Assembly (NCBI GenBank): GCA_905221605.1
Contig: CAJNDS010002365.1
Coordinates: forward strand, 310,001-374,000
DNA: 64,000 bases
Origin: Symbiodinium natans
Taxonomy: Eukaryota; Sar; Dinophyceae; Suessiales; Symbiodiniaceae
Reading direction: 5' to 3'
Shown: positions 12,271-24,900 of the stretch, piece after piece
Layout of the letters: every line of letters begins with the position of its first letter
Numbering within the stretch: the stretch's first letter is position 1
Program-made: the position numbers and the translations under genes
The notes under the pieces: model-generated
Databases searched by the model: none
What the model saw: only the letters and a program-made list of their open reading frames with translations
What the model was told of the DNA's origin: nothing

Positions 12271-13900
12271 AGCAAAGACATGATTATAGACCGGCCAAAC
12301 CAATTAATGTAAATTAAAGTAACTGAGCAGACACGCGAATTTTGAACGCAACCCAAGTGAACATCAGAACCCCGACCATTCCTGCAGCCTGAGGGTATCG
12401 GACACACGAGCTTCTGGAAATCACCAGAGGTTTCATGGTGCCTTGCGGAAGGTCTCCACCAGATGGGTCACGAGGTCACCCACCTGATACCAACAGGCAC
12501 ATGTTTGACCTTTTGCGTACTCAACATACATAAGCTGTTCAGAACATGCCAGAACTCGATTTCAATGAGACTGCCTCCTCATCCTCGAGGTGCAGCAAAG
12601 GCATCGGAAACCCGTGGCGTGCGGCTTCTGTGATACTCCTTTCGGGTATGTCCGAACTATCCTTTCGATCGGTCCTACGCTAGCATATTCCATGAACCTG
12701 GGCTGTGAGAATGCTTCTTGGGAAGGCTTCGCATGTCTCAGATGGTCTCTGCCCTCCGGAAGCCTTTTAAGAAGCTCCCCATTGAGACGCTGCGGGGACG
12801 GGCACAAGCATGGCTCAACAATGGCTCTGCCCCTCTGTTGGCTTTGCAGCAACGAAGCTCTTTGTGTAAGGGCAGGGCTCGGTGCGCAGCTGCTCGGCTT
12901 TCGCAGCCTGCGCGCGTAAGACCAAGGCCGGCAGACGTGGAGAAAGCTATGCGCAGAGAGCAGCAGAGAGTTTTGTCGTGCGTGTGGAGTTTGTGTGTGT
13001 GTGTGTTGTGTTTCTTGTCTGCTATGTCTACTCTTCTCCTGCTCCGCGCCCACTCCGCTACGGCCGCTAGGGCACGTGCACGAAAGGTTGCCAAGTGGAA
13101 CTCAGGCGTTGGGGTGCTTCAGCTGCAGCTGTTGGTTTCAGGGCGTAGAGGTTCAGGATTCGAGGTCTCAGGATTACGGACTGGGCTGATCCACGCTCGT
13201 GCAGTCACTTACCCTTAAGTTGACCTAAAGATCTAAACCCAGAGCCATCTTACTTACACTGAAGCACTGAAGCCTTAGCACTCTCGAGCATGAGACACGA
13301 CTGAACAAAAATTTGAATGTGCACGTTCAAGCAGGAAAGCCCACAGGTAGCAGACACCAAACCCCGCCAGGCCCTCCAAACGGATGCAATGCAAAGACTC
13401 CTGCCTCTCCGAAGCAGCTCTGCGCGATGATCGTGGGCGGGGTGCCTTGATCTTGCTACAGTACGAAGCTGTGAAGGGAGAGGTACCCTGCCGTACGTTG
13501 TAGGCACATGCTTGGCAGTCTGACGAGAGCTTTTCATGCAGCCAAGGCACCATGCGGACAACGCATTGTCTGCCAGCTAGGCAAACGCTACATCAGCATA
13601 TTGGTCTGTATTAAACTTAGATGATCTTCACACGCGTGGCCGTGGCATGAGCAATGTTGCAACATGAGCGTTGCATGTGTTTAAGCAAACTGCGCCAACT
13701 AAGCCACTTGTCGTTTCCTAGTGTCCGGGCAGTAATTGCCTGTGACAACAAGGCGACGCAATGCAAGATTGTGTTCCAGCGTCTGGACGTGTGATTGCTT
13801 ACTGGCTGCTGCTTCCGGACTGGACATCACAAGTCAACCTGTCTTTTTTGAGAATGTCACCGCACGAGCATGTCACCAAAAGTTCACGAAGACGGACTCA
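11980..13900. other. region without a resolved gene
   Basis: All frames hold only weak readings, and a short (GT)n run lies near 12992-13008. A minus-strand stretch at 13455-13258 ends at a good donor (GTAAGTAAG) and has two competing protein-like frames, so it may be an exon of the gene at 13.9-14.5 kb. I could not fix its frame. Confidence 0.4.
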
Positions 13901-13920
13901 AAGTACACGACGCCGGCCAC

Positions 13921-14456
13921 CTGGTACAGCGACACTCTCCCCATCATGCGAATAAGTGCAACATGTTGGCATTCGGCTGGGATTCCCTTGGCATTGGCTC
14001 CTTTCATCTCCTTTCCAGCCGCCAAGTTCACATCTGAGCGAAGGGCAGTGGCGGCAAACATGAAGGCAGCGAAGGTGAGGCAGGCCAGCAGCCAGTACTC
14101 TATGGCTTTGTCCTGCATGAACCGAGAGGTCATGTTGAAGCTACATGCTCAGGGGGCCTCTGAAGGTAAAAAAAACTGAGGGTATTGACTCTGCACGCAT
14201 TGACTCCACAGATCTCCACTTCGTGAGGCTCTTTGCTGTCCTTCCAGGAACTTTGGAGGGCTTTCGCGTCCTGGCAGCCAACGATAGCCAACGCGTCAGC
14301 ACCGCCTAACAGTCCTAGCACTGGTTCACACATCCCAATAGACTTGTAAAAAGAGAGCGCTGCAGGTTGAGGCACCAAGGAGCTCAGACGGCAAAAAAAC
14401 AACACCTCCACCCAGAAGAAGAAGAGCGGCGTGGTGGCTTTGAGGCCGAAGGTGGC
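13921..14456 (-). CDS. two exons of an unknown membrane protein
   Basis: Exon 1 starts after a CGCCAG acceptor at 14457 and reads a hydrophobic membrane segment (PLFFFWVEVLFFCRLSSLV), then a loop ending near KALQSSWKDSKEPHE (about 14217). Exon 2 is 14112-13921 (192 bp, phase 0 at both ends), between CATGCAG and the donor GTGGCC. It starts DKAIEYWLLACLTFAAFMF, a second membrane segment, and continues with a polar tail. The exact donor of exon 1 is uncertain: three GT sites in the same phase are possible. The protein has at least two transmembrane helices about 80 residues apart. I do not recognise the family. It may belong to the same gene as the exons at 17.1-19.2 kb, but that is not shown. 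Confidence 0.55.
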
Positions 14457-14901
14457 CTGGCGAAGAGAGCTCCACACTGCTCACACTTTTTTATTCAAAC
14501 TTTACGTCGCAAAAATTTAGCAGAAAGTTTCTGACAAGGGCACACTCCGGGCCTCAGCCTCCTTCACAGCTAAGACGTAGAACTGCCGCTGCTCCTATGA
14601 TGAACTCTTCACTGACCAAGGGTTGATGGACGTTGATGGCACGGCGGCAGCGAGGTTCTCGCTTCGGGCACTTGGAACCACCGTTCGGCGCGCCTCGTTC
14701 AGAAGCCGCACCCCACTTCGCCTGACACACATATTATAGCGCTCCGCAGATGCACCGTCAGCTATAGGACGAGCTACAAGAAGTGAACGCATGCGAACAC
14801 TTCTGTATCCATAGAATCTCCTCTGCACTCTGTGACTTCCTCAGACTGGGATCTCCCACGCGGACGGCTTGTCGTACTCGCCGCAGCGGAAGCCGCTTTG
14901 G

Positions 14902-15308
14902 TCACTGGGAACAGAGAGACACATGCAGAGAAGTTTTGTGCAAATACGCCCAGGAAGAGTTTACGAAGTACAGTACTCTTCGGCAGACCTTCTGCATCCC
15001 GCATATATGCCTTGCTGTCACCCTAGCAGCTGCTCGGGGTTGGACCAGCAGTTCAGGCCAACTGCCCAGTAATCGTAGCTGACTGGGGCCTAGAGGGCAG
15101 GCGCATTCCGAACGGCTTCCGCGAAGCAAGTGCTCCCAAACGATCTCTGCTGCAAGTGTTTGCTGTGGACCGCCTTCTGTGGACAAGCTGGGCTTGCTGC
15201 TTTGCTGGCATTCTTGTTGATGATGGGCGCCACACAGTACAGATCACTGTTCTTGAACCCTGCAGGTGGCATGGTTCGAAAATGCCAAGCAGAACTTAAA
15301 TGCGGCAC
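14902..15308 (-). CDS. possible coding fragment, frame uncertain
   Basis: The minus strand from an ATG at 15308 reads a plausible protein (GFKNSDLYCVAPIINKNASK and onward) to a TAG at 15090. An overlapping frame carries another plausible stretch (VWEHLLRGSRSECACPLG and onward) to 14902. A single indel would join them. No family is recognised and splice sites are unclear, so this may be a decayed gene. Confidence 0.3.
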
Positions 15309-15315
15309 CTAGCAT

Positions 15316-15650
15316 AATGCTCGGTGGCTGGTGGGCAGTGGCCCACACGATGATGGGATGCGCAGCGGCTGATGCTCATGATGCTCGGAGGGTGGGGGCT
15401 CAAGGTGGGGATGGGATAGCGGCTGATGCTCATGACGCGGGGCGGCTGGTGGCTCAAGGTGCGATGGGCTGATGTTCGTGATGCGAAGCGGCTGGCGCCC
15501 ACACATGCCCACACGATGGGATGGGCAGCGCCTGATGCTCATGATGCGCGGCTGCTGGCAGCCACACGGGGGATGGGCAGCGGCTGATGCCCATGATGCT
15601 CGGAGGGTGGCGGCCACACGGTGGGATGGGCAGTGCTTGCCTGCTGGTGT
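15316..15650. repeat. degenerate minisatellite, about 50-60 bp unit
   Basis: Recurring blocks of GGCTGATGCTCATGATGC, GATGGGATGGGCAGCG and GGTGGC..CACACG alternate five or six times, with substitutions and length changes. The unit is GC-rich and imperfect. Open frames through it are His/Met/Gly-rich repeats and are not credible proteins. Confidence 0.85.
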
Positions 15651-15699
15651 CACACGATCACACGGGCATAGACAGCAGAACATGCTCACACGCAAGGCT

Positions 15700-17130
15700 G
15701 TTGGATCCTATTATGGAAGGCCAGCGATCAAGACGACGAAGCGACCAGATATCGGCGGTCAGCAAAGTGGTGCAGCCGTATGCTCTGGCCTATGTACTTG
15801 CTGACGTCAAGCTGCGCTCCCGGCGCAAACTCTAAACCTTCAAGCCGATGTGACGTCGACTCTCCCCAACTTTTGCCCTAAAAACCTTGGAACGTCTCTT
15901 GCAATCTGAGAAGGCAGCGGCCAACATCCAAATACCGACTGCTGGAGTCGACTGCAGGGTCCTCGTGAGGAAGCTTGGGAGAGCTGAGCTGGAGAGCACA
16001 TCGTGGAATCGTGGATATGGTGGATATCGCGGATATCACGAGGTTCTCACGACATTGGATGCCATAGCTAGCCGGTGCAGCGTCTCGGACCTCCAGACGG
16101 AAACGTCACAAAACTTCTCCAAGCCGAGTGAGAATGGCTCTTGGACGAAACTGCTCACAGGAGGGACTAGAAGGGACCCTCTATCTTCTTCCCCTTGATG
16201 AGCACGAAAAAACTGCTTTATTTACATATTTGTTTATGTGTTCATATTTATGTATTTGTTTGTGTAATCATAATTCTATATCTTATATATTCCCTATATA
16301 CCTAAGTTGCGAAGGTCCCTTATAAGTGTCCCTCCTTTAGTCCCTTGATCACATCTGGGCCGCCCTGCGCCAGCATATTCTTGGAGTAGTTCCTCACAAC
16401 GGCGTTTGGTGGGCAACCCTACTGCACAGCGCCTGCACTTCTGCTTGAGGAAACCATGGTGGAGACACGCAGTGCTTCAGTGGACCGACCGCTTGAGCTC
16501 ACTTGCCGTCGAGCGGCAGGCGTGCGAAAGACACGGACAGCACCAATGCGACTGTCAGCGCAACTCCCTCGGTCCAGAGACTGGTGTGAAGCGTCTTTGA
16601 AGGTATACCGACTGCAGACCGCAGACTTGCGGGTGACTTGCGCACATAGCCTGTCGGTGCAAACCTTGAGAATTGACTGTTGAAAGACAGATTGCATGAG
16701 ACGCCTGAACTGAATCATCCGTTCCTCACAGAGTCGAGCAGACAGTGTCGCCTAACAGACCTGACTAGCCCGCGGTCATTTCTTCTGCATCAAAAGGCTG
16801 CACAGAGCCAGCGACTAGGAAGATGTACCAGAAGGGAAAGACAGTCCTTGGCAGGACAGGAAGGCCTTGGCAACTGCCGTTGCTGCCTTTAGCCACCAGC
16901 TGCGGCAGGAGCTGGAACTGTGAAGTAACCTACTATACAGTGTAGATCAGTGTAGTGTAAGTCTCCAGCGTGCGTCCAGTCAGGTACCTCTCAATGACCA
17001 GTGCTTGTACTCCGGTGTCGGATAGTTACCGTTGCGGTGGCCAATCATCTACTGTACGAACCATGGCAGAGCTTGCAGCGAATGTCATCTTCATTTGGCA
17101 GCTCTTTGCTGTACGATGGGTCTTTACTCG
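15700..17130. other. region without a resolved gene
   Basis: Mixed-composition sequence. An AT-rich patch lies at about 16200-16300. No exon with two good splice sites was found on either strand. Confidence 0.4.
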
Positions 17131-17139
17131 ACACCTCAC

Positions 17140-19197
17140 ATCAAGATCGGGCCTCCGCAACATGAGGTAGATGATGTGGAGGCACAACAAGTAGCCCAGG
17201 CCGAGAAGCGCCTTGGTGCTACCGGCACTTTGGATCACTATCAAACACTGACATAAAATTGAAGTCTCGAGCGCGACAACATACGGCCACCCAAACAAGA
17301 CCGGTGACAGGAATCGAAGCTTGCTTTCCACACAACTGGTGCCAAGTGGTACGAAACCCGTGACGCTGGGAGCTAGGCAAAAGCTGCATAGACGATCGCG
17401 GGATAGTAGGTTTCCAAACTGGAGGACCTGTGAAGCGATGCCATGCTCAAAGCATCCCACAGTTAGCCCAAGGTTCTTGGCGCAACTTCTTGAAACTGAG
17501 GCAAAAAGACTTGCTGCACTGAAGGTGTGGATTAGCTAGCGGCATAACGGAGCTCAATCACTCTTGCTCATTCTTCGTGAAGCTCCTTTCGTGAAGTGCA
17601 AAGAGGAGGTACAGCTCACATCATCTTCCATCATGAGGCATCAGATTGAGGCACAAAGCTCCGGAACCGCAATCCTTTGTAACTTACCAGAACAACAAAT
17701 ACACACGTGAAAGTCAATCCAGAAACCTAGCACGTCTCCGAGGGTCCCACGCTAGCCCCGATGCCTTGCAAAGTAGAGAATTGCTCCAGGCGGGAGGGAG
17801 TGGCGAGGTGAGGCTCGAACGCACTGCAAGTCGCAAGTTCTGAAGTTATCAATTTGCTTTGCTGTCGCCGAGCTTGCTGGGCAAAAGCCGTCTTGCGGCC
17901 AAAAGCGGCACTTACAACTTCACCGTCACCATGTTGTGCAGCTGAGAGGCAACTGCAAAGACCACAGTGGGGATCAACCAGCAAAGGAACACCTCGGACA
18001 CAAGGAACCAGCATCGACAAAAAATCGAATCGCAGCCGCGATGGGAGGTGCTCACTTGACCCGTATGCCACCGCAGAACCCTCTCCCTCCCAACCCAAGA
18101 GCGAGCATCAGGGGTTGGGACCTTTTGGCCTGGTTCTTTAAATTTAAAGGTCCTGGTTTCTTTGGTTTGTCCTTTGGTTTGTCCGATGGCGCCTCGTGGC
18201 TCTGCGAGCTTTGAGCGCAGCATCACGGCATCTGTGGATCCCACAGTATACTACAATACACATGTGGTTTGGTGAGGACGAAGACGGCGGCGAACTGTTG
18301 ATTCAACTATTGCCACTGCGCGAACAGCTCTCGTAGCCTTACGGCCAATGGCCCTTGACAGAGCAGGCGTGCAGGCCGTGCATCTATCCATTTGCATGCA
18401 CAAAACTGCAAGTCTCCCTGATGCTGCCTGGCAGAGGCAAACACTTGAAGCAGCGTTAACCATTTAACACCTACGGCTTTTCAGCTCCGAAGTGATCAAG
18501 CTGTACTGAAAACGGTGTCTCCGTCTCGACGGCTAGGCCCGCGGCCCCTTGAAAGGGCAAGGTTACCTTTGGTTCACGCCTGCCAGATTTTTCGAATTGT
18601 CGATAGTTGCGAACACGAACTTCGCATTGCGGTCACGTGCCACGATCAGGGGTGCAGAGTCCGGGACGTTGGCTTGGCGGGACCGGGCAAGCTGCCATAT
18701 GCCTTCCACACAAGCAGATGTGTGTGCAGCACAGATATCATGCACAGAAGCGCTTGATGCTTGCAAAAACACAATCGAGTCCTGCTGTAGCGGTCTTTTG
18801 TCACCCTCCGAACCATCCAGGCCTTCTGGTACTGCCCTGAGCCATAACCTGGCACGACTACTGGTGCTCAACACTCGACATTGGGATCACGGCCACAGAG
18901 CAGTCTGCTTTGGAACTATGGCAGGCCAACCGTACATGTCCAATCCTCGGGGAGTGCAACGCTAGCTTAGCAAGTTACAGTAAGACATAGTAAGACCGTA
19001 AAGCCTTAAAGTTCGACTCAGGGTACTCACGCTGTCCCATAAAGGCACTGGCTAATGCCAGAGAAGCACTCTTGGTCTCGGAAGATGCAACCACTCGGTA
19101 GAAGTGGTGGAAAAACTGAGCAAGGGACCGAATCAGTTCGTTCTCCTTAGCATCGACAAACTTTGGAAGTTGCTCGGCTTCTGAGATTTCTTGGAAG
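17140..19197 (-). CDS. multi-exon gene for an unknown membrane protein
   Basis: Four minus-strand exons were read. Exon 19197-19031 encodes FVDAKENELIRSLAQFFHHF and FYRVVASSETKSASLALAS and ends at GTGAGT. Exon 18231-18056 starts after CCACAG with the complementary phase and ends HTGQ before GTGAGC. Exon 17992-17916 reads VFLCWLIPTVVFAVASQLHN, a membrane helix, and ends at GTAAGT. Exon 17247-17140 (36 codons) reads ALLGLGYLLCLHIIYLMLRR, another helix, and ends at GTGAGG. Phases join across the first three exons; at least one exon is missing between the last two. The intron 18055-17993 is only 63 bp. The pattern is a multi-pass membrane protein with a polar cytosolic or lumenal stretch. Family unknown. 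Confidence 0.55.
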
Positions 19198-20302
19198 CTA
19201 GCGCGTTTTGCCGGGCTTGGGCTTCGGACGGAAGCCCAGGTTAGGGCCTGTCTGGATTGGCCCGTTCAGGCCTGTCAAGTGGGCGGGGGTATTGCCCCAA
19301 AGAGCCAACAGGCTGCTGAAGAGACCGCTTGAAGAACTGCGTGAAGAACTCATCGTGGGATGATTGTGGCGGCAGAATTGCACCAAGCACAAAGATTGCT
19401 CTAGCATGAATCTGCTACTCTGGCTATGGCAAGAAGATTCGCATGACCAAGCTTCAAGCATCATGCTTGTGTGACAAGAATGCCTAGGGTCGCGCACATT
19501 TTCCCCTTGCAACACTTCAGAACAGACCTCTCACCTGGCATCGAGTGCCACACGGCTCTTGCAAACTTGATCATGTTCGGTACCGGAATTGCCGATCAAG
19601 TCTCGCAGCACAAGGAGGCGCTAGTCTAGCTCTGTCCAGAATAGGCACTGTCAGGCACATGCCAATGACACTCACCGCTGCCCAGCCTCGATCCACAAAA
19701 CCGAAGAGCCAAGGAGGCGGGCATGAATTCTGATGCTCACGCGCTCGTGCAAGACATACAAGACTGGAGCAGCTGATTGAAAACAGCGCAACTGGAATAG
19801 CGCGTCAACATCGGCAGCCAAGCTATACACTGTTCAATGGTGGGCTGCATGGGCGCATGCTTCCGGCGAAAGTGGCGGTAAATGCAAACAAGCAACGCTG
19901 CCACGAAAACAGAACTAGACCAACTAGACCATTGAAGTGTGTGAGGAACACAAGCCACAAACTATCGCCGGACGCGCCCCCTTCCCCTGAAGGCTTCAAA
20001 AACGGAGGGTCAACCCATCAGAAACTCCTGCACTGTCAGCATCTAGTGTGTGCCTGCGGTTTGGAGATTGGAGGTGGAGTTTGTGATGGGTCCTTGCCTC
20101 TGCTACGAGATCCAGATCCCCAATTCTACACCATCTCCTTGCAGAGGGCTTCAGGCGTACGAGAGCTGCCAACAGTCCAATATGCTTTGCTACCGAGCAG
20201 AGGTGACAATAAGTGGTGTTTCATGTCCATGGTCGCTCTGCGACGTGCCTTGCGTGATCTTGTGTGGCTTGGAGGCACGCCAGGCACGAGGTCTGACCGT
20301 TC

Positions 20303-20959
20303 TTAAAGCCGTTTCAGCCCATGTATGGACACATTGCTCCCACTGAGGGCCTCGAACATGCGAATACTGTGCTCTAGCAAGCTGAAAGGGACGTCGGGGG
20401 TCTTGTGGGATAGTACTCGTAGCTTGAAAAAAACGGCTGGCAGCCCAACTCGCAACGCCTGATGCGCTCGGCCGCCTCGACAATCCCGGACTCCCGAGGA
20501 CAGCAGCTCGGCATCAACTAGCAATGCTTCTCTAGTCTGCCGCTCTTGAAGGAACTCAAGCTGAAACTAGCGTAAAAAACGCCTGTAGTAGAGTAGATGA
20601 AGGAGTCCACGATTTCAGGGGCCATGAGGCCTATGCGCCCGGTACCAGAGGCGCCTGTACCGGTACCGTGCAGCCCCGCCCGAACAACCCCAGGGAAGCA
20701 GAGCACAATGTAGTTCAGGCTGTTGCTCCCTCCCTAGGATGACCCGGGATGATACTTTTGGGCGGAGAGCTCCGTGAGGCTCCATGACGATGTATGGTTC
20801 ATCAAAGTAGGACATATGTACCTTCAGACATCTTCAGACTTACCTGACATGGCACCACATCCAGAGCCCCCAGCCAAACCATCTGGATGCACAGCAAGGG
20901 CTTGGTAAGCTGCTTGCTGGGGCAGACAATGTTTATGATTAGCAATTGGGAAATGATGG
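20303..20959 (-). CDS. C-terminal exons of an unknown membrane protein
   Basis: Exon 20959-20844 reads IISQLLIINIVCPSKQLTK and CIQMVWLGALDVVPCQ, two hydrophobic stretches, and ends at the strong donor GTAAGT. A 110-bp intron follows. Exon 20733-20611 joins in phase 0 and reads SLNYIVLCFPGVVRAG and a Gly-rich turn (GTGTGASGTGRIG). A 50-bp intron (GTGGAC...TTTCAG) leads in phase 0 to exon 20560-20303, a soluble tail starting LEFLQERQTREALLVDAELL and ending SIHGLKRL at a TAA. Alternatively the 50-bp piece is coding and the frame ends sooner. The product is a membrane protein with a tail of about 85 residues. Family not recognised. Confidence 0.55.
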
Positions 20960-21783
20960 CTCAGCTCCCAACACCAGGCGTTCTCATGTTCATCCCAACT
21001 GGAGAACCCCTTACGCATCCGACCCTCATGACATGCCAATGATGCCAAATACAGAGTCCTGAAGCCTTGGGAAATGTGAGAAAGCCGGTAGAGAGTCTGA
21101 CAGCGACATCAGCGGCTGCTAACGGACACTGCACCCAAGGCCAATCTGCGTTGACGATCCCAAGGCTGACATAGCAATCAGATCAAAAAGGAACAGTCTC
21201 AGCTTCATCTGTGTCCTTCTGAGGAACAAATATGCGCTATATGCTTTTGATGTACATGATGTACTTGCGCCCAAGCGTCGCCAGACAGTGTCAAAGCGTC
21301 CTGGCCAAGACCCAGAAAGCCCGCCGCAAGATGCGGTCTGCGGTATTTTGTTCAGCGCCTGCTGACATGACATGGTCCACTCAAATTTGGAGCGCAGGCA
21401 GCCCCGTATCCCTTGCAGAGAAAGCATTCTGGGGTGAGGCTCTTACTTGATTCAAAGCTCGCGCTGTGTGACATCCTCACTGGGGCGATCTCATCGTTCA
21501 CGCATCTTGAAGGCAAAGTTGATCCCTCCACGAGCTGGGCGAACACTCGAAGGAAGTGACATAGTGTTTCTCGAGGACATGAAACCAAACATCCACGGGG
21601 TTGCGTTAAAAGGTCCCCAAGGCAGTGAAGGCGGGGGGAGGGGGTTTCTCTTGCAGGGGGTTAGGACTGTGGGCATCACCTTCATTGGGGCCACGCCTCT
21701 CTCCAAGGATACAGGCAACACAAGCAGTCGAGGAACGGCATTTCGCTCAATGAACTTGGAAACCTTGGCTTGAACTTACTCAC

Positions 21784-21964
21784 AGTGAATTTAGTGAATG
21801 GTCGCGAGGACAGAACTAAGCCTTTGATCAAGTTCATCCTCACTCTTCGCACAGACTGGACGGGTCTCTCCGTGTGTTGTCCAAGGCTATAAGCAGAAAT
21901 TTCAGAACTGCTATTATATTCACATGCTACAGCCAGAACGTCGCCAGTGAGTAGCGCAAACAAC
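21784..21964 (-). CDS. internal exon, probably same gene as 20.3-21.0 kb
   Basis: The minus-strand exon between a GAAGTAG acceptor and the donor GTGAGTAAG (181 bp) encodes 60 residues beginning LFALLTGDVLAVACEYNSSS, with a short hydrophobic stretch, then a basic segment (QSVRRVRMNLIKGLVLSSRP). Strand, spacing and hydrophobic character fit an upstream exon of the membrane protein at 20.3-21.0 kb. Intervening exons (candidates at about 21490-21447 and 21220-21130) could not be phased. Confidence 0.5.
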
Positions 21965-21999
21965 CTACTTCTGATGTGTTGAGGGCCAGTTCATCTTCT

Positions 22000-24900
22000 G
22001 AGAGGTACTTTAGATCAAAGATGATCAAAGCACTTTGGACTCAAGAAGTGCAGACCGTTAAGACCTTTCTCTGAGTAGTGGCACCGGTGAGTTGCCCACA
22101 TCCAGTCGACTTCGAGGAGCACTCGGAATACTCGGAACAGGCCTTCTTTTCGTCGGCTCTTCTCTCGCAGCACAAGCTCTCAGAGCTCAGAGCTCAAGTG
22201 CTGCACCGGTTAACCAAATCAGTCGCTGCATAACCCCCTCTGCACAAGTCTTTTTGCAGAGGGATGCCCATCACAAGTCTGCCTGTCACTGGAACTCGAC
22301 TCTCGTGCCAACGTCGGATATAGCCACTAGCCTCCAACTACTGCTGCTCTACGTGTGCTCTATACGAGGCCCTTCTTGAGCAATGCACCTGACTTTGTCT
22401 GCACCCTTGGCATGGGCAAGCAGCAGTAAGCGTTGAACACGGCTGGCACCCAGGTTGAGTCTGAGGATGAGGTTGCTGCGCAAGACACAGCTGACAGCTT
22501 CCATTCCTTAGTATCCCTCCTTTCTACTATTGCCCGGGGCCGCGGTCACCGCAACGGGGCCCTGCTGTCTGCTACAATTGGAGGTCCGGGTTTGCGCAGC
22601 TGGTGTCGCCTCTGCAAAGGAAGCACATGCTCTGAATCCGACCATCAAGGTTTAAAAGGATGCAGAGAACGCCACCAAAACCGTGCAAACAGAAGCAGAC
22701 GGTGGAGCTCTAGGCGGTGTGGTCCAGCAACTTTCCAGCTCCATGAGATGAGCACTGGTGCCCCATGGAAAAAGGGTGTAAAACTCCAAAACTTGAGGCT
22801 CTAAGCGGATGAAGCGACCGCCACAAGACACCTGCTGTCCCCTTTTCAACTGTCTCAGGCAAGCAATAGTAAACAACGGTACCGAGTGAGTATGCAGTAT
22901 TACAGATACACAATTCCAATGTTCTGAAAACCTTCATCCGCCGACAACGAGACCTGCCAGAGGCATCTAAGCCAACACGGAAGCGAACCAGCACTGCCCC
23001 CGGCAGGACTGAGTGAAACCCGAGGCAAGAAAGGATGGGCCATTTGCACCACTTCCATTTCACTTCATTCGAATAACTTCCTTGCTCTCCAACAATGGTC
23101 CATCCAAGAAAGGCGCACCCTGAGTGGACATCATCAGCTGGGTAAAAGCACAAAGCTACATAACGACTCTCGGTAGCTGCTTGCTACGGAAACTGCGGAG
23201 TCCCTGCTGCGACATGGGTCCACTCAGGGCCGGTGTGCAAGGAGCTCTGAGGGCGAAGGGGTCAGAGGACTTTGGCGGCAACTGGAGCCGCATGTGTTCA
23301 CACGCCGACAGCAATGCTGCCCGAGGGAACAAATTCCAAGAGAAGTGCAGTGCCTTCATCACGGATTGAACGAGGTGGCCTACCCTCCCCTCCCACGAAG
23401 CCTTAGCTCTCTTGGAGATGCCAGTAGAAACATGTAGAAACGCTACCGAATGGCAGCAGCTTCGAGGTCGGATCACGGGGTAGAAACGGAAAGGAAAGAG
23501 ATGCCCTCGTAAACTCCAGGAAGCCTGCATTGGTCCAAGACTCCGAAGGGGCCCCAGGCATTGCCCAGTGTCCCTTCTGGGTCGCGTTCCCCTTCTTTCC
23601 CTCAAGCATTTGATGGCTTAGACGAACATATCCGGTGCCTAAGGTGGCTGAGATCTGAGAGAACTTTCGAGGTCACAGTAGGTTGTGCCTAAGAAGGACA
23701 TGATACAACTGATTGATCATTTTATCATCTTGCCATCAAGCGCCTAGCTCGAGTGCTCGGGTCGCACGTGCCCTGATTGGCGGAAGTTCGAGAGGGGAAC
23801 CTGGGCAAAGGGACAAGCAGGGACAAGCAGCACTCCTGATCATGTGGGCATAGCTTTAGCGTGCAATCTCTGCCGACTGTGTAGTCCAAGCGGCCGTTAG
23901 GCGACCCCTCCAGCACCTGCCCGCCAACAGGGCTCTAACCTTCAGGATCAGGCGCTCTTCTTTTTTGTAAGCACAGATGTCATGAGCAAAAACATGCCGC
24001 ACTTTTAACTCCGGCAAGTTACCTTCAGCCTACAAAGTTCAACGGGCCAGGCCTTTAATTAAGCTCCTTGGCCTCTGAGAGGCCTTGCTGCTATATGCCT
24101 GCCAATCGGTGAGCACAGCATGCATTTGTTAGTTACACTAGCTACAAGCCACGGACCACGAAAGATGACAGCCGTATCAGCAGGGTGCAGGTGGTGCCTC
24201 GATTGGCTGGCTGGCCCCCAAACTGCATGCCCCTCAGTGAGGCCAATGGCTTGAGAACAGAGGCACCAAGTTGATAGAAGGAAACTGCAACACAGCTTGG
24301 ACGTGACGCGAAAGCTTGAGCTGAGACCAAGGCTCGGCTGATGCCTGATACGCATAGCTGACTGGGCAAACGGCGGGCACGAAGACTGGACACCTTGCAG
24401 TGGGCACGTGGTCAGCAAAAAGGGGCTCCTGGCCTGACCCATGCCGGGCTGAGTATGGTACAGAAAACTGTGGAAACGTCTGTGGAACAGGTTCATAGGG
24501 TTCCGATGTGGTCCTGACACCCTCTTCTAGAAGGCCATGGGCCGCGCCATGGCCTTCAGACAGTGGCAGTTGTGCGGACTGTTGTCCGGACTACTTTAGC
24601 AACCTTGGCCGACCCCAAGTGTTCCTTTTTGTTTGTTCAGCCTGTCGGTGAAGTCTGTGAGGTCTTGAAGTAGACTCATCTGAGTACAAACATGTTTGAA
24701 CGAAGCTGGGGCCCCCTTTCCCACATGCTATCTCTCTCTTGCTACACTTGACTGCAAGGTGCTACTCTGGGGGATTACCTAGCCAGGTCTTTTCCTCTGT
24801 AAGCTTGCCCTGGTTTGACGTTGGCATGGCTTTCAAGGTTGTCCCAGTTCTGGAAAATGACATGCATTGTGTTTCGGCAACACTTTCTCCCCCTTGCGCA

